Assembly (NCBI RefSeq): GCF_017086405.1
Contig: NZ_CP070973.1
Location: 3,070,739-3,134,738, forward strand
Length of the DNA: 64,000 nt
Direction of reading: 5' to 3'
From: Mycobacterium gordonae
GTDB lineage: Bacteria > Actinomycetota > Actinomycetes > Mycobacteriales > Mycobacteriaceae
Under the pieces are notes generated by a model. The model saw nothing but the letters and a program-made list of their open reading frames with translations, had not been told where the DNA came from and made no database searches. Each line of letters begins with the position of its first letter. The first letter of the stretch is position 1. Shown one piece after another: positions 30,684-42,100 of the stretch. Made by a program: the position numbers and the translations under genes.

Positions 30684-32129
30684 TTATTGCGCCAGCTGAA
30701 CAGCGGCTTTTGCGTACTGACCCTCGCAGGCCCGGGCGAAGACGGACTTGAGAACCTCGAGGTAGCGAGTCACCGATTCGCGGGCCACCGGGTTGTTCGG
30801 GAAGTTCACCATAATGGAAACCTCGTCGAAAAGGCGGATCACCGAGAAGTAGAGATACGCGGGATTCCGGCCGTCGTTGTAGGCCGTTGCATTTGCGCCC
30901 TTTAGGGCGGTGGCAACGACCGCGGAAAGCGGCGGCAGGCCGGCGTCCATGTAGTTCGTCATGAAGAACTGCGACGAATTCCGCTTCAGCCAAGGCGCCA
31001 ATTCGAGAACACGCTCGTAAGGCACGTTCGCCATATCCATGTTGTCGTCGAACGAGGCCTGAGTGGAGCGAGCGGTTTCTTCGAACGAATTCGGGTCGAC
31101 GGCGACCGTGAAAGGCACCGCGCCGGTGAACCAACCCATCGAGAGGTATTCCTCCGGAGAGTTCCTCTTGTCGACCGGAGTCATGCCGTTGTATGTTTCC
31201 TGGCCGGTCAGTTCGTAGTGTGCCAACGCAACGCACCCGAACAGTCCGCCGCTGAAGCGGGCGTTCGCCGCCATGCAAGTGGCCTCGAACTTGGCCGTTT
31301 GCTGCGGGGTCATCAGCTTCTCGATCATGATGTCGCCACCGCATGCGTGTGACTGCTCACCCAGTGGCAACGGGAACTCCGGCAGACCGCCGCCGCAGTT
31401 CTCGGCGAAGTCGATCCATTTGCGGACCTCGGGTGAGTCCAGCGTCATCTCAGCCGAGGTCTTCGCCTCGCGGATGCAGAAGTTGTCGTGACTGCCGGGC
31501 TCGGGCATGACAAGTGGCGGTTTGCCCTCGAGCAGCGCGCGATAGTTGGTCAGGATTTCGACGTACAGCGACGAAACCACGGCTGGGTCGCAATGCAGGT
31601 GGTCGACAATTGCGAAGAGCGAGCAGTGGTTCTCGTGCTGAATCAAGCCGAACCGGAAGCAGTCCCATTCCAGCGGAGGCGGCGTGGACACAACGAGCTC
31701 ACGCCACTCCGCTTGCGTCAATTCGCCGTGCTGAACCGGGGCGAGTTGGATGTCGCGAGGGTTTTGAATCTTGTGTCGGACAATGTCCTTCGGACCATTG
31801 TATTCGAACCAGCTGCGGTACGTTTCGTGCCGGCGCGCGTGGGCATTGATGACGTGCGTCATGGTCCGGATATCGCACTTGCCCGGAATCTCCCAGGAGC
31901 CCATAACCAGCCGCGAATAGTCGAGGCCACGCTCGCCGAATTCCACATAGCCGCGCAAATGGCCGGCCTGCATGGAACTAGGCGGCACGTCGACTACTGG
32001 CGCTTTTGCGGCTTTCGCGCGCGATGCCGGTGTCGGCTGCCAGGTGACGATCGAACCCGGGCCGGGCTCCCAGTCGTAGACGATTCCTACGCCGAGAGTG
32101 ACGTCTGCTGATCCCCCGCCTATGATCAC
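30684..32129 (-). CDS. papA4: PapA3/PapA4-type acyltransferase
   Basis: A 481-residue polyketide-associated acyltransferase. The catalytic motif HxxxD is VDHLHCDP (His177, Asp181). The remainder follows PapA3 throughout (SSMQAGHLRGY, HARRHETYRSWFEY, MGWFTGAVPF, YMDAGLPPLS). These enzymes take methyl-branched acyl chains from the PKS and esterify trehalose. GTG 32129 has a GAGGAGG ribosome site at 32134-32140. It lies 55 bp after PKS 2 on the same strand, so the two are one operon ending at the hairpin at 30636-30677. The position is that of Rv1528c (papA4), which as I recall is only a short remnant in M. tuberculosis; here the gene is full length. The symbol is by position only. Confidence 0.92.
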   Translation of the reverse strand: MIIGGGSADVTLGVGIVYDWEPGPGSIVTWQPTPASRAKAAKAPVVDVPPSSMQAGHLRGYVEFGERGLDYSRLVMGSWEIPGKCDIRTMTHVINAHARRHETYRSWFEYNGPKDIVRHKIQNPRDIQLAPVQHGELTQAEWRELVVSTPPPLEWDCFRFGLIQHENHCSLFAIVDHLHCDPAVVSSLYVEILTNYRALLEGKPPLVMPEPGSHDNFCIREAKTSAEMTLDSPEVRKWIDFAENCGGGLPEFPLPLGEQSHACGGDIMIEKLMTPQQTAKFEATCMAANARFSGGLFGCVALAHYELTGQETYNGMTPVDKRNSPEEYLSMGWFTGAVPFTVAVDPNSFEETARSTQASFDDNMDMANVPYERVLELAPWLKRNSSQFFMTNYMDAGLPPLSAVVATALKGANATAYNDGRNPAYLYFSVIRLFDEVSIMVNFPNNPVARESVTRYLEVLKSVFARACEGQYAKAAVQLAQ

Positions 32130-32184
32130 GCTTCCTCCTCTATATCTGCCGACTGCCAAGCAGCGGCGCTTGGTCTTTTCTACC

Positions 32185-35100
32185 TCATACAGGTGTTGCT
32201 GCGTCGCCTTTTGATGTCAATTGCTCGTAAAGGTGATCTGCCAAGCCGCGGACGGTGGTGATGTCGGTTGTCGTGACGCGGATCTTGACCTCTGATTCGA
32301 TATGCGTGCGCAGCTCCAGATTGCCCAGCGAGTCCATGCCGAACTCGGAAATCGGCCGGTCTACGTCGACGGCACGCCGCAGAATCAGGCCGACTTGCTC
32401 GGAGATCATCCGGCGCAACCGCGCCGGCCACTCGTCGCGCTCCAATTCGGCCAGTTCGGCGAGGAACCTGCTGCCGCCCGAACGCCCCTTGCCGGCGGAC
32501 TTGAATGCCTCGGCGAACGGAGTGCGCTGGGCGAATGCGGTGAGCCAGGCCGAACCGATCACCGGGGCGTAGCCGGTGTAGGCCCGGTCATGCCGCAGCA
32601 GTGCCTCGAATGCGTAGGCACCTTCCCCGGGCTCGATCGCGTCGCCCGAGGTTTCGGCGAAGTCCGTGCCGCGACCGATCTCGGCCCAGGCGCCCCACGC
32701 GATCGAGGCAGCCGGCAGCCCTTGGGCGCGCCGCCACAGGGTGAAGGCGTCCAGCCAGCTGTTGGCTGCGGCGTACGCGCCCTGACCCGGCGAGCCGGCC
32801 ATCGCTGCCGCGGAGGAGAAGGAGCAGAACCAGTCGAGTTCGCGGTCCCGGGTCGCTTCGTGCAGATACCACGCGCCGCGCACCTTCGGTGCCCAGTCAC
32901 GCTCGACGAGTTCCTCGGTGATGTTGGGCAGGGTGGCGTCCTCGACGACGGCGGCGCCGTGCAGAACCCCGCGCAGCGGCAGACCGGTGGCGGTGGCCGC
33001 GGACACCAGCCGTTGCGCGGTGCCGGGCTCGGCAATGTCACCACACTCCACGACGACGTCGGCTCCGACAGAGCGGACCAGCTCGATGAACTCGAGCGCT
33101 TGCGGGCTGGGCTGTGAGCGTGAACTGAGCACGATGCGGCCGGCGCCCGCGGCGGCCATCTTCTCGGCCAGGAACAGGCCGAGACCGCCGAGACCGCCGG
33201 TGATGATGTACGAGCCGTCGCCGCGGAAGACTCGAGCCTGCTCTGGAGGCAGCACGACGCTACTGCGACCCGCGTGCGGGACGTCGAGAATCAGCTTGCC
33301 GGTGTGTTCGGCGGCGCCCATGATGCGGACCGCGGCGGCGGCCTCGGCCAACGGGTAGTGGGTGGCTGCGGGCATCGGGAGCACGCCGCCGGCGGTCTGC
33401 TCGTAAACCTTTTTCAGCAGGCCGCGGACCTGGGCGGGATGAGTCCGCGACATCAGGGCCAGGTCGACGCCGAAGAACGCGAGGTTCTGCCGGAACGGGA
33501 ACAGGCCCACCTTGGTGTCCTGGTAGATGTCCAGCTTGCCGATCTCGACGAACCGCCCGCCCATGGCCAGCAGCCGGATTCCGGCCAGCTGCGCCGCGCC
33601 GGTAACCGAGTTCAGCACGATGTCGACGCCGTACCCGTCGGTGTCGCGGCGGATCTGCTCGGCGAACTCGGTGCTGCGGGAGTCGTACACGTGCTCGATG
33701 CCCATGTCACGCAGGATCTGTCGACGCTGTTCGCTCCCGGCGGTGGCGAAGATCTCGGCGCCGGCGGCACGCGCGATCGCGATCGCCGCCTGGCCAACTC
33801 CGCCCGTACCGGAATGGATGAGCACCTTGTCGCCGGAGCGGATCCGGGCCAGGTCCTGCAAGCCGTACCAGGCGGTGGCCGAGGCCGTGGTGATCGCGGC
33901 CGCCTGGGCGTCGGTCAGCCCGGCCGGCAGTGTCGCGGCCAGACCCGCGTCACACGTGACGAAAGTGGACCAGCAGCCGTCGGGGGACAGACCGCCCACG
34001 TGATCGCCGACCTTGTGATCGGTCACCTCGGCACCGACGGCGGTCACCACTCCGGCAAAGTCGAGGCCAAGCGGTGGCTGCTCACCGTCGAACGTCGGGC
34101 AGCGGCCGTACGCCGCCAGCACGTCGGCGAAGTTGATGCTCGCCGCGCTGACAGCTACCTCGATCTCGTTGGGACCCGGCGGCACCCGGTCGAACGCGGT
34201 GAACTCCATCGTCTGCAGGTCACCGGGAACCCGGACCTGCAGCCGCATGCCGCCTTCCCGGTGGTCGACGACGGTGTTGCGGCGTTCCTCCGGCCGCAGT
34301 GGGGTCGGGTACAGCCGTGCGGTGTACCACTGGTCGTCGCGCCAGGCGGTTTCGTCTTCGTCGGTGGCCAGCAGCAGTTGCCGTGCCACATTCTCGGTGC
34401 TCTGGTCGCTAAGCTCGTATGGCAGGTCTATGTAGCTGACCTTCAGATGGGGGTGCTCGGCGCCGATCACCCGCAGCAGGCCACGCAGCCCACCCTGTTC
34501 GAGGTTCGGGCAGTCGTCGGTCAGTACCGTCTGGGCGTTGCGGGTCACTACGTACAGCCGGGGAGATTGGCCCACCAATTCGGGCAGCTCGCGCGCGATG
34601 CGAACGGCGAGCTTGACGTATTCCTGGCCGCGGACGATCGAATCCTCATCGGTACCGCTTTGCCGCTCGGTCAGCACGACTAAACCTGAGAAGCTGCTGG
34701 ATTCGAAAAGGGCGCGCAACCGCTCGGCCGCGGTGTCGTGGTCACCGCGCAGCGGCCAGGACAGCGTGGTGCTCTGCGCGTCATGCATCTTCAGGGCGTC
34801 GGTCAACTGGGTGGCTACCATGTCGGTGGCGTCGGCGGTGCTGATCAGCAGCCAGTTACCCGGTTCGATGACGGTCTTCTCGGGCAGTTCGTGCTGCTGC
34901 CACTCGATAGTCAGCAGCCGTTCGTTCAGTACGCGATCGAGTTCGCTGCTCGCCGAGACGCCGGTGCCCATCTGCAGGCCGCGTACCGCCAGCAATACGG
35001 TGCCGTGCTCGTCGAGGACGTCGATATCGGCGGTCACTCCGGTGCCTTCGGGGGTCACCGTCGTCAGGCAGTAGTGGGCATTGCGTGCGGGTCCGTACGA

Positions 35101-38100
35101 GCGAATCCGGCTGACGCCCAACGGCAGTAACAGCCCGCCGTTACCGACATCGCGGACGCCGGGATGGGCGGCCACGGATTGGAAGCACGCGTCCAGCAGC
35201 GCGGGATGAATTCCGTAGCCGCCTTGCTGAGACCGGATCGAGCCGGGCAGTCCGACCTCGGCCAGTACCGTTTCCTCGGTCTCGGCGGTGTAGGCGATGG
35301 CCAGGCCACCGAATGCGGGTCCGAACTGGATTCCGCGCAGATCGGCTTCCAGCCGAAGCTCGTCACCCTCGATCGGGGTCTGGTGGGCTGCCAGCAGTGC
35401 GTCGACATCGTGCGCAGGCGGCTGGTCGGCGGCTTCCTCGTCGTCGAGGGCGTGCAGGACGGCCGACGCCCGGCGGCTGCGTTCGCCACCCTGGGTGGTC
35501 TCCACCACGAACGGGACCACGCCCGGCGCGTCGACGGTTGCCGTGGCGCCGACAAAGGTTTCCTCGTCCAGCAGCAGCATCTGCTCGAACTTGACGTCGC
35601 GTATCTCCGCGGCATCGCCCAGGACGGTGCGTGCGGCGGTCAATGCCATCTCGCAGTAGGCCGCACCGGGCAGCGCCGCGGCGCCGTGGATCTGGTGGTC
35701 GGCCAGCCACGGCAGCGTTTCGGTTCCGATGTCGCTCTGCCAGACATGCCGTTCCGGCTCCTCGGGCAGCCGGACATGGGCGCCCAACAGCGGATGCACG
35801 GCGACGGCGTGGGTGTGCGCGAGGCGGTCGGTGCTTTCCAGCAGCATCAGCCGGCGGTGCGCCCATGCCGGCAGCGTGGCATCCACCAGACGCCCGCCGG
35901 GGTACAGGACCGAGAAGTCCACCGCGGCCCCCGCGGCGTAGAGGTCACCGACCAGGCCGCGCAGGCCGTGTGGCAGCGGCTGTTCGCGGCGCATGGCGGC
36001 CAGGGCTGCGGCCGACATGTCCAACGCGCGGGCGGTCTGGTCGACGGCGTGGGTGAGCAGCGGGTGCGGGGACAGTTCGGTGAAGACGCGGAAGCCGTCT
36101 TCGAGGGCGGCCTGGACCGCGGCGGCGAAGCGCACGGTGTGGCGCAGGTTGTCCGCCCAGTAGTAGGCGTCGCAGTAAGGCTCTTCGCGCGGGTCGAAGG
36201 AGGTCGCGGAGTAGTAGGGGACCTGCGGTTCCAGCGCGGTGATGTCTTCGAGCGCCTCGGTGAGGTCGTCGAGGATCGGGTCGACCTGGGGGGAGTGCGA
36301 GGCCACGTCGACGGCCACCTCGCGGGCCATCACGTCGCGTGCTTCCCAGGCGGCGACCAGTTCCCGCACGGTCTGGGTGGCTCCGCCGATCACGGTGGAC
36401 TGCGGTGAGGCGACCACCGCGACCACAGCGTCGTTCACGCCGCGGGCCATCAGTTCGGACAGGACCTGTTGGGCGGGCAGTTCCACCGAGGCCATGGCGC
36501 CGGCTCCGGAGATGCGGGTCATCAGCTTGGAGCGCCGGCAGATCACCTTGACTCCGTCTTCCAGCGACAGTGCGCCGGCGACGACGGAGGCCGCGGACTC
36601 GCCCAGGGAGTGGCCGATCACCGCGCCGGGGGTGACGCCGTAGTGCTTCATGGTCGCGGCCAAAGCGACCTGCATGGCGAACAGGGTGGGCTGGACGCGG
36701 TCGATGCCGGTGACCTTGTCCGGGGCGGTCATGGCCTCGGTGACCGAGAAGCCGGATTCTTCGGCGATCAGCGGTTCGATCTCGGCGATGGTGGCCGCGA
36801 ACACCGGCTCGGTGGCCAGCAGGTCCTTGCCCATCTCGGCCCACTGCGATCCCTGTCCGGAGAACACCCAGACGGGTCCCAGCTTGTCCTGGCCGACTGC
36901 GGGCGGGTACGGTGTCTCGCCGTCGGCCACCGCACGCAACGCGTCGCGCAGCTCGGCCGCGGTACCCGCCAGCACGGCGGTGCGCACCGGCCGGTGACTG
37001 CGGCGACGGGCCAGCGTGTAGGCCAGGTCCGAGGTATCCAGGTCGTCCTGGGCCTCCACCCAGTCCGCGAGCTGGCCGGCGGTCTTGTGCAGCGCCTCCT
37101 CGGAGCTGGCCGAGACCGGGAAGATCAGCGTGCCTTCCAGGCCGGTGCTGCCGTCGGGCAACACGGTCTGGCCGGCCGGTGCGGGCGCTTGCTCCACGAT
37201 GGCGTGCACGTTGGTGCCCGACATGCCGTACGACGACACCGCCGCCCGCCGAGGCATCGCCTCGTCGTCCTTCGGCCAGGGTGTAACCTCTTGCGGCACA
37301 AAGAGATTGCTCTTAATCGCGGCGATCTTCTCCGGCATGGTGTTGAAGTGCAGGTTCTGCGGAACCACGCCGTGCTGCACGGCCAGCACCGCCTTCATCA
37401 GCCCCAGCGCGCCGGCGGTGGACTGGGTGTGGCCGAAGTTGGTTTTCACCGACCCCAGGGCGCAAGGTCCGTCGTTGCCGTAAACCGCGGCCAGACTCTC
37501 GAACTCGACCGGGTCACCGACCGGCGTGCCCGTGCCGTGCGCTTCGACCATGCCGACGGTGGCGGGGTCGACGTCGGCGGCGTCCAGCGCGGTGCGGTAC
37601 ACCGCCTCCTGGGCGTCGACGGACGGCGTGACGATGTTGACGGTGTGACCGTCCTGGTTGGCCGCGGTCCCCTTGATGACGGCCAGGATCCGGTCACCGT
37701 CGCGCTGGGCATGGTCGAGGCGCTTGAGCAGCAGCACGACCGCGCCCTCACCGGAGACGAACCCGTCGGCCTCGACGTCGAACGCGTGGCAGCGACCGGA
37801 GCGCGACAGCATGCCGTTGGCCGAACCCGAGGCGAAGCGCCGCGGCTCGAGCATCGCGTACACGCCGCCGGTGAAAGCCAGGTCGCTCTCGCCGTCCTGA
37901 ATGCTGCGGAAAGCCAGGTGCGCGGCAAACAAACCGGACGAGCATGCGGTGTCGACGGTGACCGACGGCCCGCGCAGGCTCAGGGCGTAGGAGACCCGGC
38001 CGGACGCCATGCAGGAGTTGGTGCCGGTGTTGCCGTAGGGGCCCTCCAGGGTGCCCGTCTCGGCCTGCACGAACTGGTAGTCGCCGTGATTGAGGCCGAT

Positions 38101-38471
38101 GAACACCCCGGTGGGCGTGTTGGCCAGCTGCGCCGGGGTGAGGCCGGCGTGTTCCATGGCTTCCCACGACGTTTCCAGCAGCATGCGGTGCTGGGGGTCC
38201 ATCGCCACGGCTTCTTTCTCCGCAATAGCGAAGAACTCGGGGTCGAAGTCGCCGATGTTTTCCACGAAGGCGCCCCACTTGCAGTGGGAGCGGCCGGGCA
38301 CGCCAGGCTCGGGGTCGTAATACTCTTCGACGTCCCAGCGGTCCAGCGGCACCTCGGTGACGAAGTCCTCGCCCGCAGCAACGCCTGCCACAGCTGTTCA
38401 GGTGAGTTGATGCCCCCCGGCAACCGGCACGCCAGACCAATGACCGCAACCGGTACGCGTGTCTTCTCCAC
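32185..38471 (-). CDS. Pks5/Mas-type polyketide synthase (PKS 2), frameshifted near its start
   Basis: A type I PKS with the same KS-AT-DH-ER-KR-ACP order as PKS 1, about 2,095 residues if read through. The conserved start is GTG 38471 ([20 protein letters not shown]...). After about 33 codons, at 38372-38375, the frame must shift by one base to enter the long open frame (32185-38391) that starts at GEDFVTEV. Relative to PKS 3, one G is missing from a GGGG run. Beyond this the frame is intact: KS Cys in DTACSSG, EAHGTGT, GHSLGE, VASH, a perfect DH motif [39 protein letters not shown]. Starting at GTG 38391 would lose the first KS strand. It is followed by papA at 30684. Confidence 0.9.
36467..36855. 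repeat. 389-bp tract identical to 43412-43800 (PKS 2/PKS 3 AT domain)
   Basis: This stretch of PKS 2 and the tract at 43412-43800 of PKS 3 are identical base for base over the active-site half of the AT domain, including silent sites. Flanking sequence on both sides differs. A second near-identical block (35917-36177 with 42860-43119, two or three mismatches) lies nearby. Confidence 0.85.
38372..38375 (-). other. one-base deletion (frameshift) in PKS 2
   Basis: The minus strand reads CTGCGGGCGAGGACTTC here, whereas PKS 3 reads CTGCGGGGTGAAGACTTC and PKS 1 reads CTACGCGGCGACGACTTC. The missing base falls in a G homopolymer. Both sides of the site match PKS 3 closely in protein sequence, so the break is a single event. 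It is either a true mutation or a sequencing/assembly error. Confidence 0.85.
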
Positions 38472-38698
38472 GGTCGTACGTCATCTCCTTAGCCCGCGCT
38501 TCGAACCCTCTTCGGCAAGTTCCGTCGAACTTCGGTCCGCGCTGCCCCAGCCGCAGCGACGGACGCATACACCGACCCCCATTTTTCGGCGCCAACGTCA
38601 TAGTTAGGCGCGTTCAGAAGCGTAACCGGTTGGTTCGTCGCATGTAGAAAAATCGTGCGAACGTACAAAAATAATTCGCCAAGGTGACAGCAATCACA
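38472..38698 (-). promoter_or_regulatory. PKS 2 promoter region, copy of the PKS 3 promoter
   Basis: From the start codon outward (minus strand): ribosome site AAGGAGATG just before GTG 38471, a -10-like TACGCT at 38624-38619, the shared 24-bp element (TTGTACGTTCGCACGATTTT, then TCTA) at 38668-38645, and a Crp-like palindrome GGTGACAGCAATCACA at 38683-38698 (plus-strand reading). The whole segment aligns with 45421-45650. Confidence 0.55.
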
Positions 38699-39071
38699 TC
38701 GGCTCTCATTCTGCGATCACTTTTTCGTTTCAAGACAAATCCGCAGCTTATGGCGTTGTGGTAGCAGTGTGAGGCATTTTTCGGCGGCTGCCCGCCGGCG
38801 CCCGGTCAACGACGCCTTTCCTTGCCCCGTGATGGTGAACGGCCGATGTGGCGTGAATCGATTTAGGTAGCTGGCCGCCGAACGTACTTGTTGCGGGAGT
38901 GCCTTGCGACGGGTGTCGATGGGCGTTTCTGCTTGTCGCGCGAAGCCTGGTCTACGTGGCCATTAATCGGTCAGCCAACGTGGGAGAGGAGCGCAGTACC
39001 CCGTACGACGCGGGGCAACCGCACGACTCAACCGACGTGAAAACCGGAGCGGGCGCGGGGCCCCGGGTTTC
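38699..39071. other. noncoding stretch between PKS 2 and PKS 3
   Basis: About 370 bp with no supportable gene. The part next to the PKS 2 promoter is A+T-rich (CACTTTTTCGTTTCAAGAC), then it becomes GC-rich. Unlike the promoter segment, it does not align with the sequence beyond the PKS 3 promoter. No mobile element or repeat was seen. Confidence 0.5.
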
Positions 39072-39103
39072 CCGGTCTGCCGGAGGGCGGCAGCGCAGAC
39101 CGG
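39072..39103. terminator. hairpin after PKS 3
   Basis: Arms CCGGTCTG (39072-39079) and CAGACCGG (39096-39103) enclose a 16-base GC-rich loop that can pair further (GCCG with CGGC). It lies 23 bp beyond the PKS 3 stop on the minus strand and is the probable terminator of a single-gene unit. Confidence 0.55.
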
Positions 39104-39126
39104 CAAGCGGGGTTCTTCGCTGACGA

Positions 39127-42100
39127 TCAGGCGGGCGTGGCGGCATCCTGGGTCGCGGCGAGCCTTTCGCAGATCCGATCGGCCAGATCGCGCACCGTGG
39201 TGATCTCATTGGACGTCAGCCGTATGCCGGTTTCCGTCTCGATATGCGTCCGCAGCTCGAGATTGCCCAGCGAATCGAGTCCGTACTCCGACAGCGCCCA
39301 GTCCGGGTCGATGGCACGTCGCAGGATCAGGCTCACCCCCTCGGATATCACCCGCCGCAGTTGGCCGGGCCACTCCTCGACGGGCAACTCCATGAGCTTG
39401 GACACGAGTTTGTTGGTGCCGGACCGGCCCTTGGCGGATTTGAACAACTCGGCGAAGGGGCTGCGCTGGGCGAAGGCGGTCAGCCAGGCCGAGCCGATCA
39501 CCGGGGCGTAGCCGGTGTAGGCCCGGTTGTGCCGCAGCAGCGCTTCGAACGCGTACGCGCCGTCGTCGGGGGCGATCGCCTCGCCTTCGCCCGACTGCTC
39601 GGCGAACGTCGTTGCGCGACCGATCTCCTCCCAGGCGCCCCAGGCGATCGAGGTGGCCGGTAGCCCCTGGGCGCGCCGCCAGTGGGTGAAGGCGTCCAGC
39701 CAGCTGTTGGCCGCGGCGTAGGCACCCTGCCCTGGCGACCCCACCAGCGCCGCCGCCGAGGAGAAGGAGCAGAACCAGTCCAGCTGCCGGCTTGCGGTCG
39801 CTTCGTGCAGATACCAGGCGCCGTGCACTTTGGGCGCCCAGTCACGCTGGATGAGCTCCTCGGTGATGTTGGGCAGGGTGGCGTCCTCCACGACCGCGGC
39901 CGCGTGCAGGACCCCGCGCAGCGGCAGGCCGGTGGCGGTGGCCGCGGACACCAGCCGCTGCGCGGTGCCGGCTTCGGCGATGTCACCACACTCCACCACG
40001 ACGTCCGACCCGATCGATCGGATCAATTCGATTGTTTCCAGAGTCTTTTCGCCGGGTGCCGAGCGGGAGCTGAGCACGATGCGCCCGGCGCCGGCGTCAG
40101 CCATCTTCTCGGCCAGGTACAGGCCCAGGCCACCCAGGCCACCGGTGATGATGTAGGCGCCGTCACTGCGGAAGACCTGCGATTGATCGGGTGGCAGTAC
40201 CACGCTGCTGCGACCCGCGTGCGGTACGTCGAGGATCAGCTTGCCGGTGTGCTCGGCCGCGCCCATCACCCGGATCGCGGTGGCGGCGTCGGCCAGTGGG
40301 TAGCTGGTGCTCTCGGGAATCGGCAGCGTGCCGTCGGCGGTCGCGCGGTAGACCGTGCTCAACAGCTCACGGACCGCCGTGGGGTCGGTGGCCGACAGCA
40401 ATCCCAGGTCCAGGCCGTGGAACGACAGGTTTTGCCGGAACGGGAACAGGCCGAGCTTGGTGTCGCCGTAGATATCGCGCTTGCCGATCTCGACGAACTG
40501 TCCACCCCGTGCCAGCAGCTTGATCCCCGCCAGTTGGGCGGCGCCGAATACCGAGTTCAGGACGATGTCCACCCCGTAGCCGTCGGTGTCGCGGCGGATC
40601 TGTTCGGCGAACTCGACGCTGCGCGAGTCGTACACATGCTCAATGCCCATGGCGCGCAGCAGTTCTCGACGCTGCTCGCTACCCGCGGTGGCGTAAATCT
40701 CGGCACCGACGGCACGCGCGATCGCGATCGCGGCCTGGCCCACCCCACCCGTCGCGGAGTGGATGAGGACTTTGTCGCCGGAGCGGATCCGGGCCAGGTC
40801 CTGCAGGCCGTACCAGGCGGTGGCCGAGGCCGTGGTGATCGCGGCCGCCTGGGCGTCGGTCAGGCTGTCGGGAATGGGGGTGGCCAGACGTGCGTCGCAG
40901 GTGGCGAAGGTGGCCCAGCAGCCGCTTGCGGACAGGCCCCCGACACGGTCCCCGACTTTCAGGTCGGTGACGTCGGGTCCCACCGCGGTCACTACCCCGG
41001 CGAAGTCGGTACCCAACTGAGGCTGCTGTCCGTCGGCTGTCTGGTAGCGGCCGAAGGTGACCAGGACATCGGCGAAGTTGATGCTGGACGCCCCGACCGC
41101 GACCTCGACCTCGCCGGGACCGGGTGCGACCCGTTGGAACGCGGCGAACTCGAGCGTCTGCAGGTCGCCGGGGGTGCGGATCTGCAGGCGCATGCCCTGG
41201 TGCTCGTGCTCCACCACGGTGGTCTGGCGCTCGTCGGGGCCCAGCGGAGTCGGGCTGAGGCGCGCGGTGTACCACTCGTCATTGCGCCAGGCCGTCTCGT
41301 CTTCCTCGGACTCGCCGAGCAGCAGCTGACGCGTCACTTGCTCGGCGCCGGTGTGTTCGTCGACGTCGATATAGGTGACCTTGAGGTGGGGGTGTTCGGC
41401 ACTGATCACCCGCAGCAAGCCACGCAGGCCGCCTTGTTCCAGGTTGGCGCAGTCCTCGGCAAGCACCGTCTGGGCGGCACGGGTCATGACGTACAGACGC
41501 GCGGTCTGGCCCTCGATATCGGGCAGTTCACGCGCGATGCGCACGATGTGCTCGACGTACTCTCGGCCCCGCTCGACAACGCTGCCGGCCTCGGAGTTTC
41601 CGGGTGCGGTGAGCACGACGACGCCGTTGAACGCGTTGGCACCGAGCTGATCGCGCAGCAACCCGGCCTGGGCCTCGTGGTCGTCGTGCAGCAACCAGGA
41701 GACCGTCGCGCTGTCGGCGTCGTGCATCTTCAGGGCGTCGGTCAGCTGAGTCGCCATCATGTCGGTGGCGTCGGCGGTGCTGATCAGCAGCCAGTTGCCG
41801 GGTTCGGTCACGGTCTTCTCGGGCAGCTCGCGTTGCTGCCATTCGATGGTCAGCAGCCGCTCGGCCAGCACCCGGTCGCGCTCGCTGGTCGCCGAGGCGC
41901 CGGTGCCCATCTGCAGGCCGCGTACCTCCAACAACACGGTGCCGTGCTCGTCGAGGACGTCGATGTCGGCGTTCAGCCCGGTGCCATCGGGGGTCACTGT
42001 CGTCAGGCAGTACCGGGCGTGCCGAGCCGGACCGTGAGCGCGCAGCCGGCGAACCCCCAGCGGCAACAGCAGCCCGCCGCCTCCGGCGTTGGTGACACTG

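Noticed and set aside
30271..30699. 142-codon frame upstream of PKS 1
   Set aside because: No ribosome site or recognisable product, and it runs through the strong papA terminator hairpin.
36469..38607. 712-codon open frame on the plus strand, opposite PKS 2
   Set aside because: Same kind of shadow; composition is that of reversed GC-rich codons and it runs across the PKS 2 promoter.
38899..39123. 74-codon plus-strand frame between PKS 2 and PKS 3
   Set aside because: No ribosome site, ends inside the PKS 3 terminator hairpin, and has no similarity I recognise.
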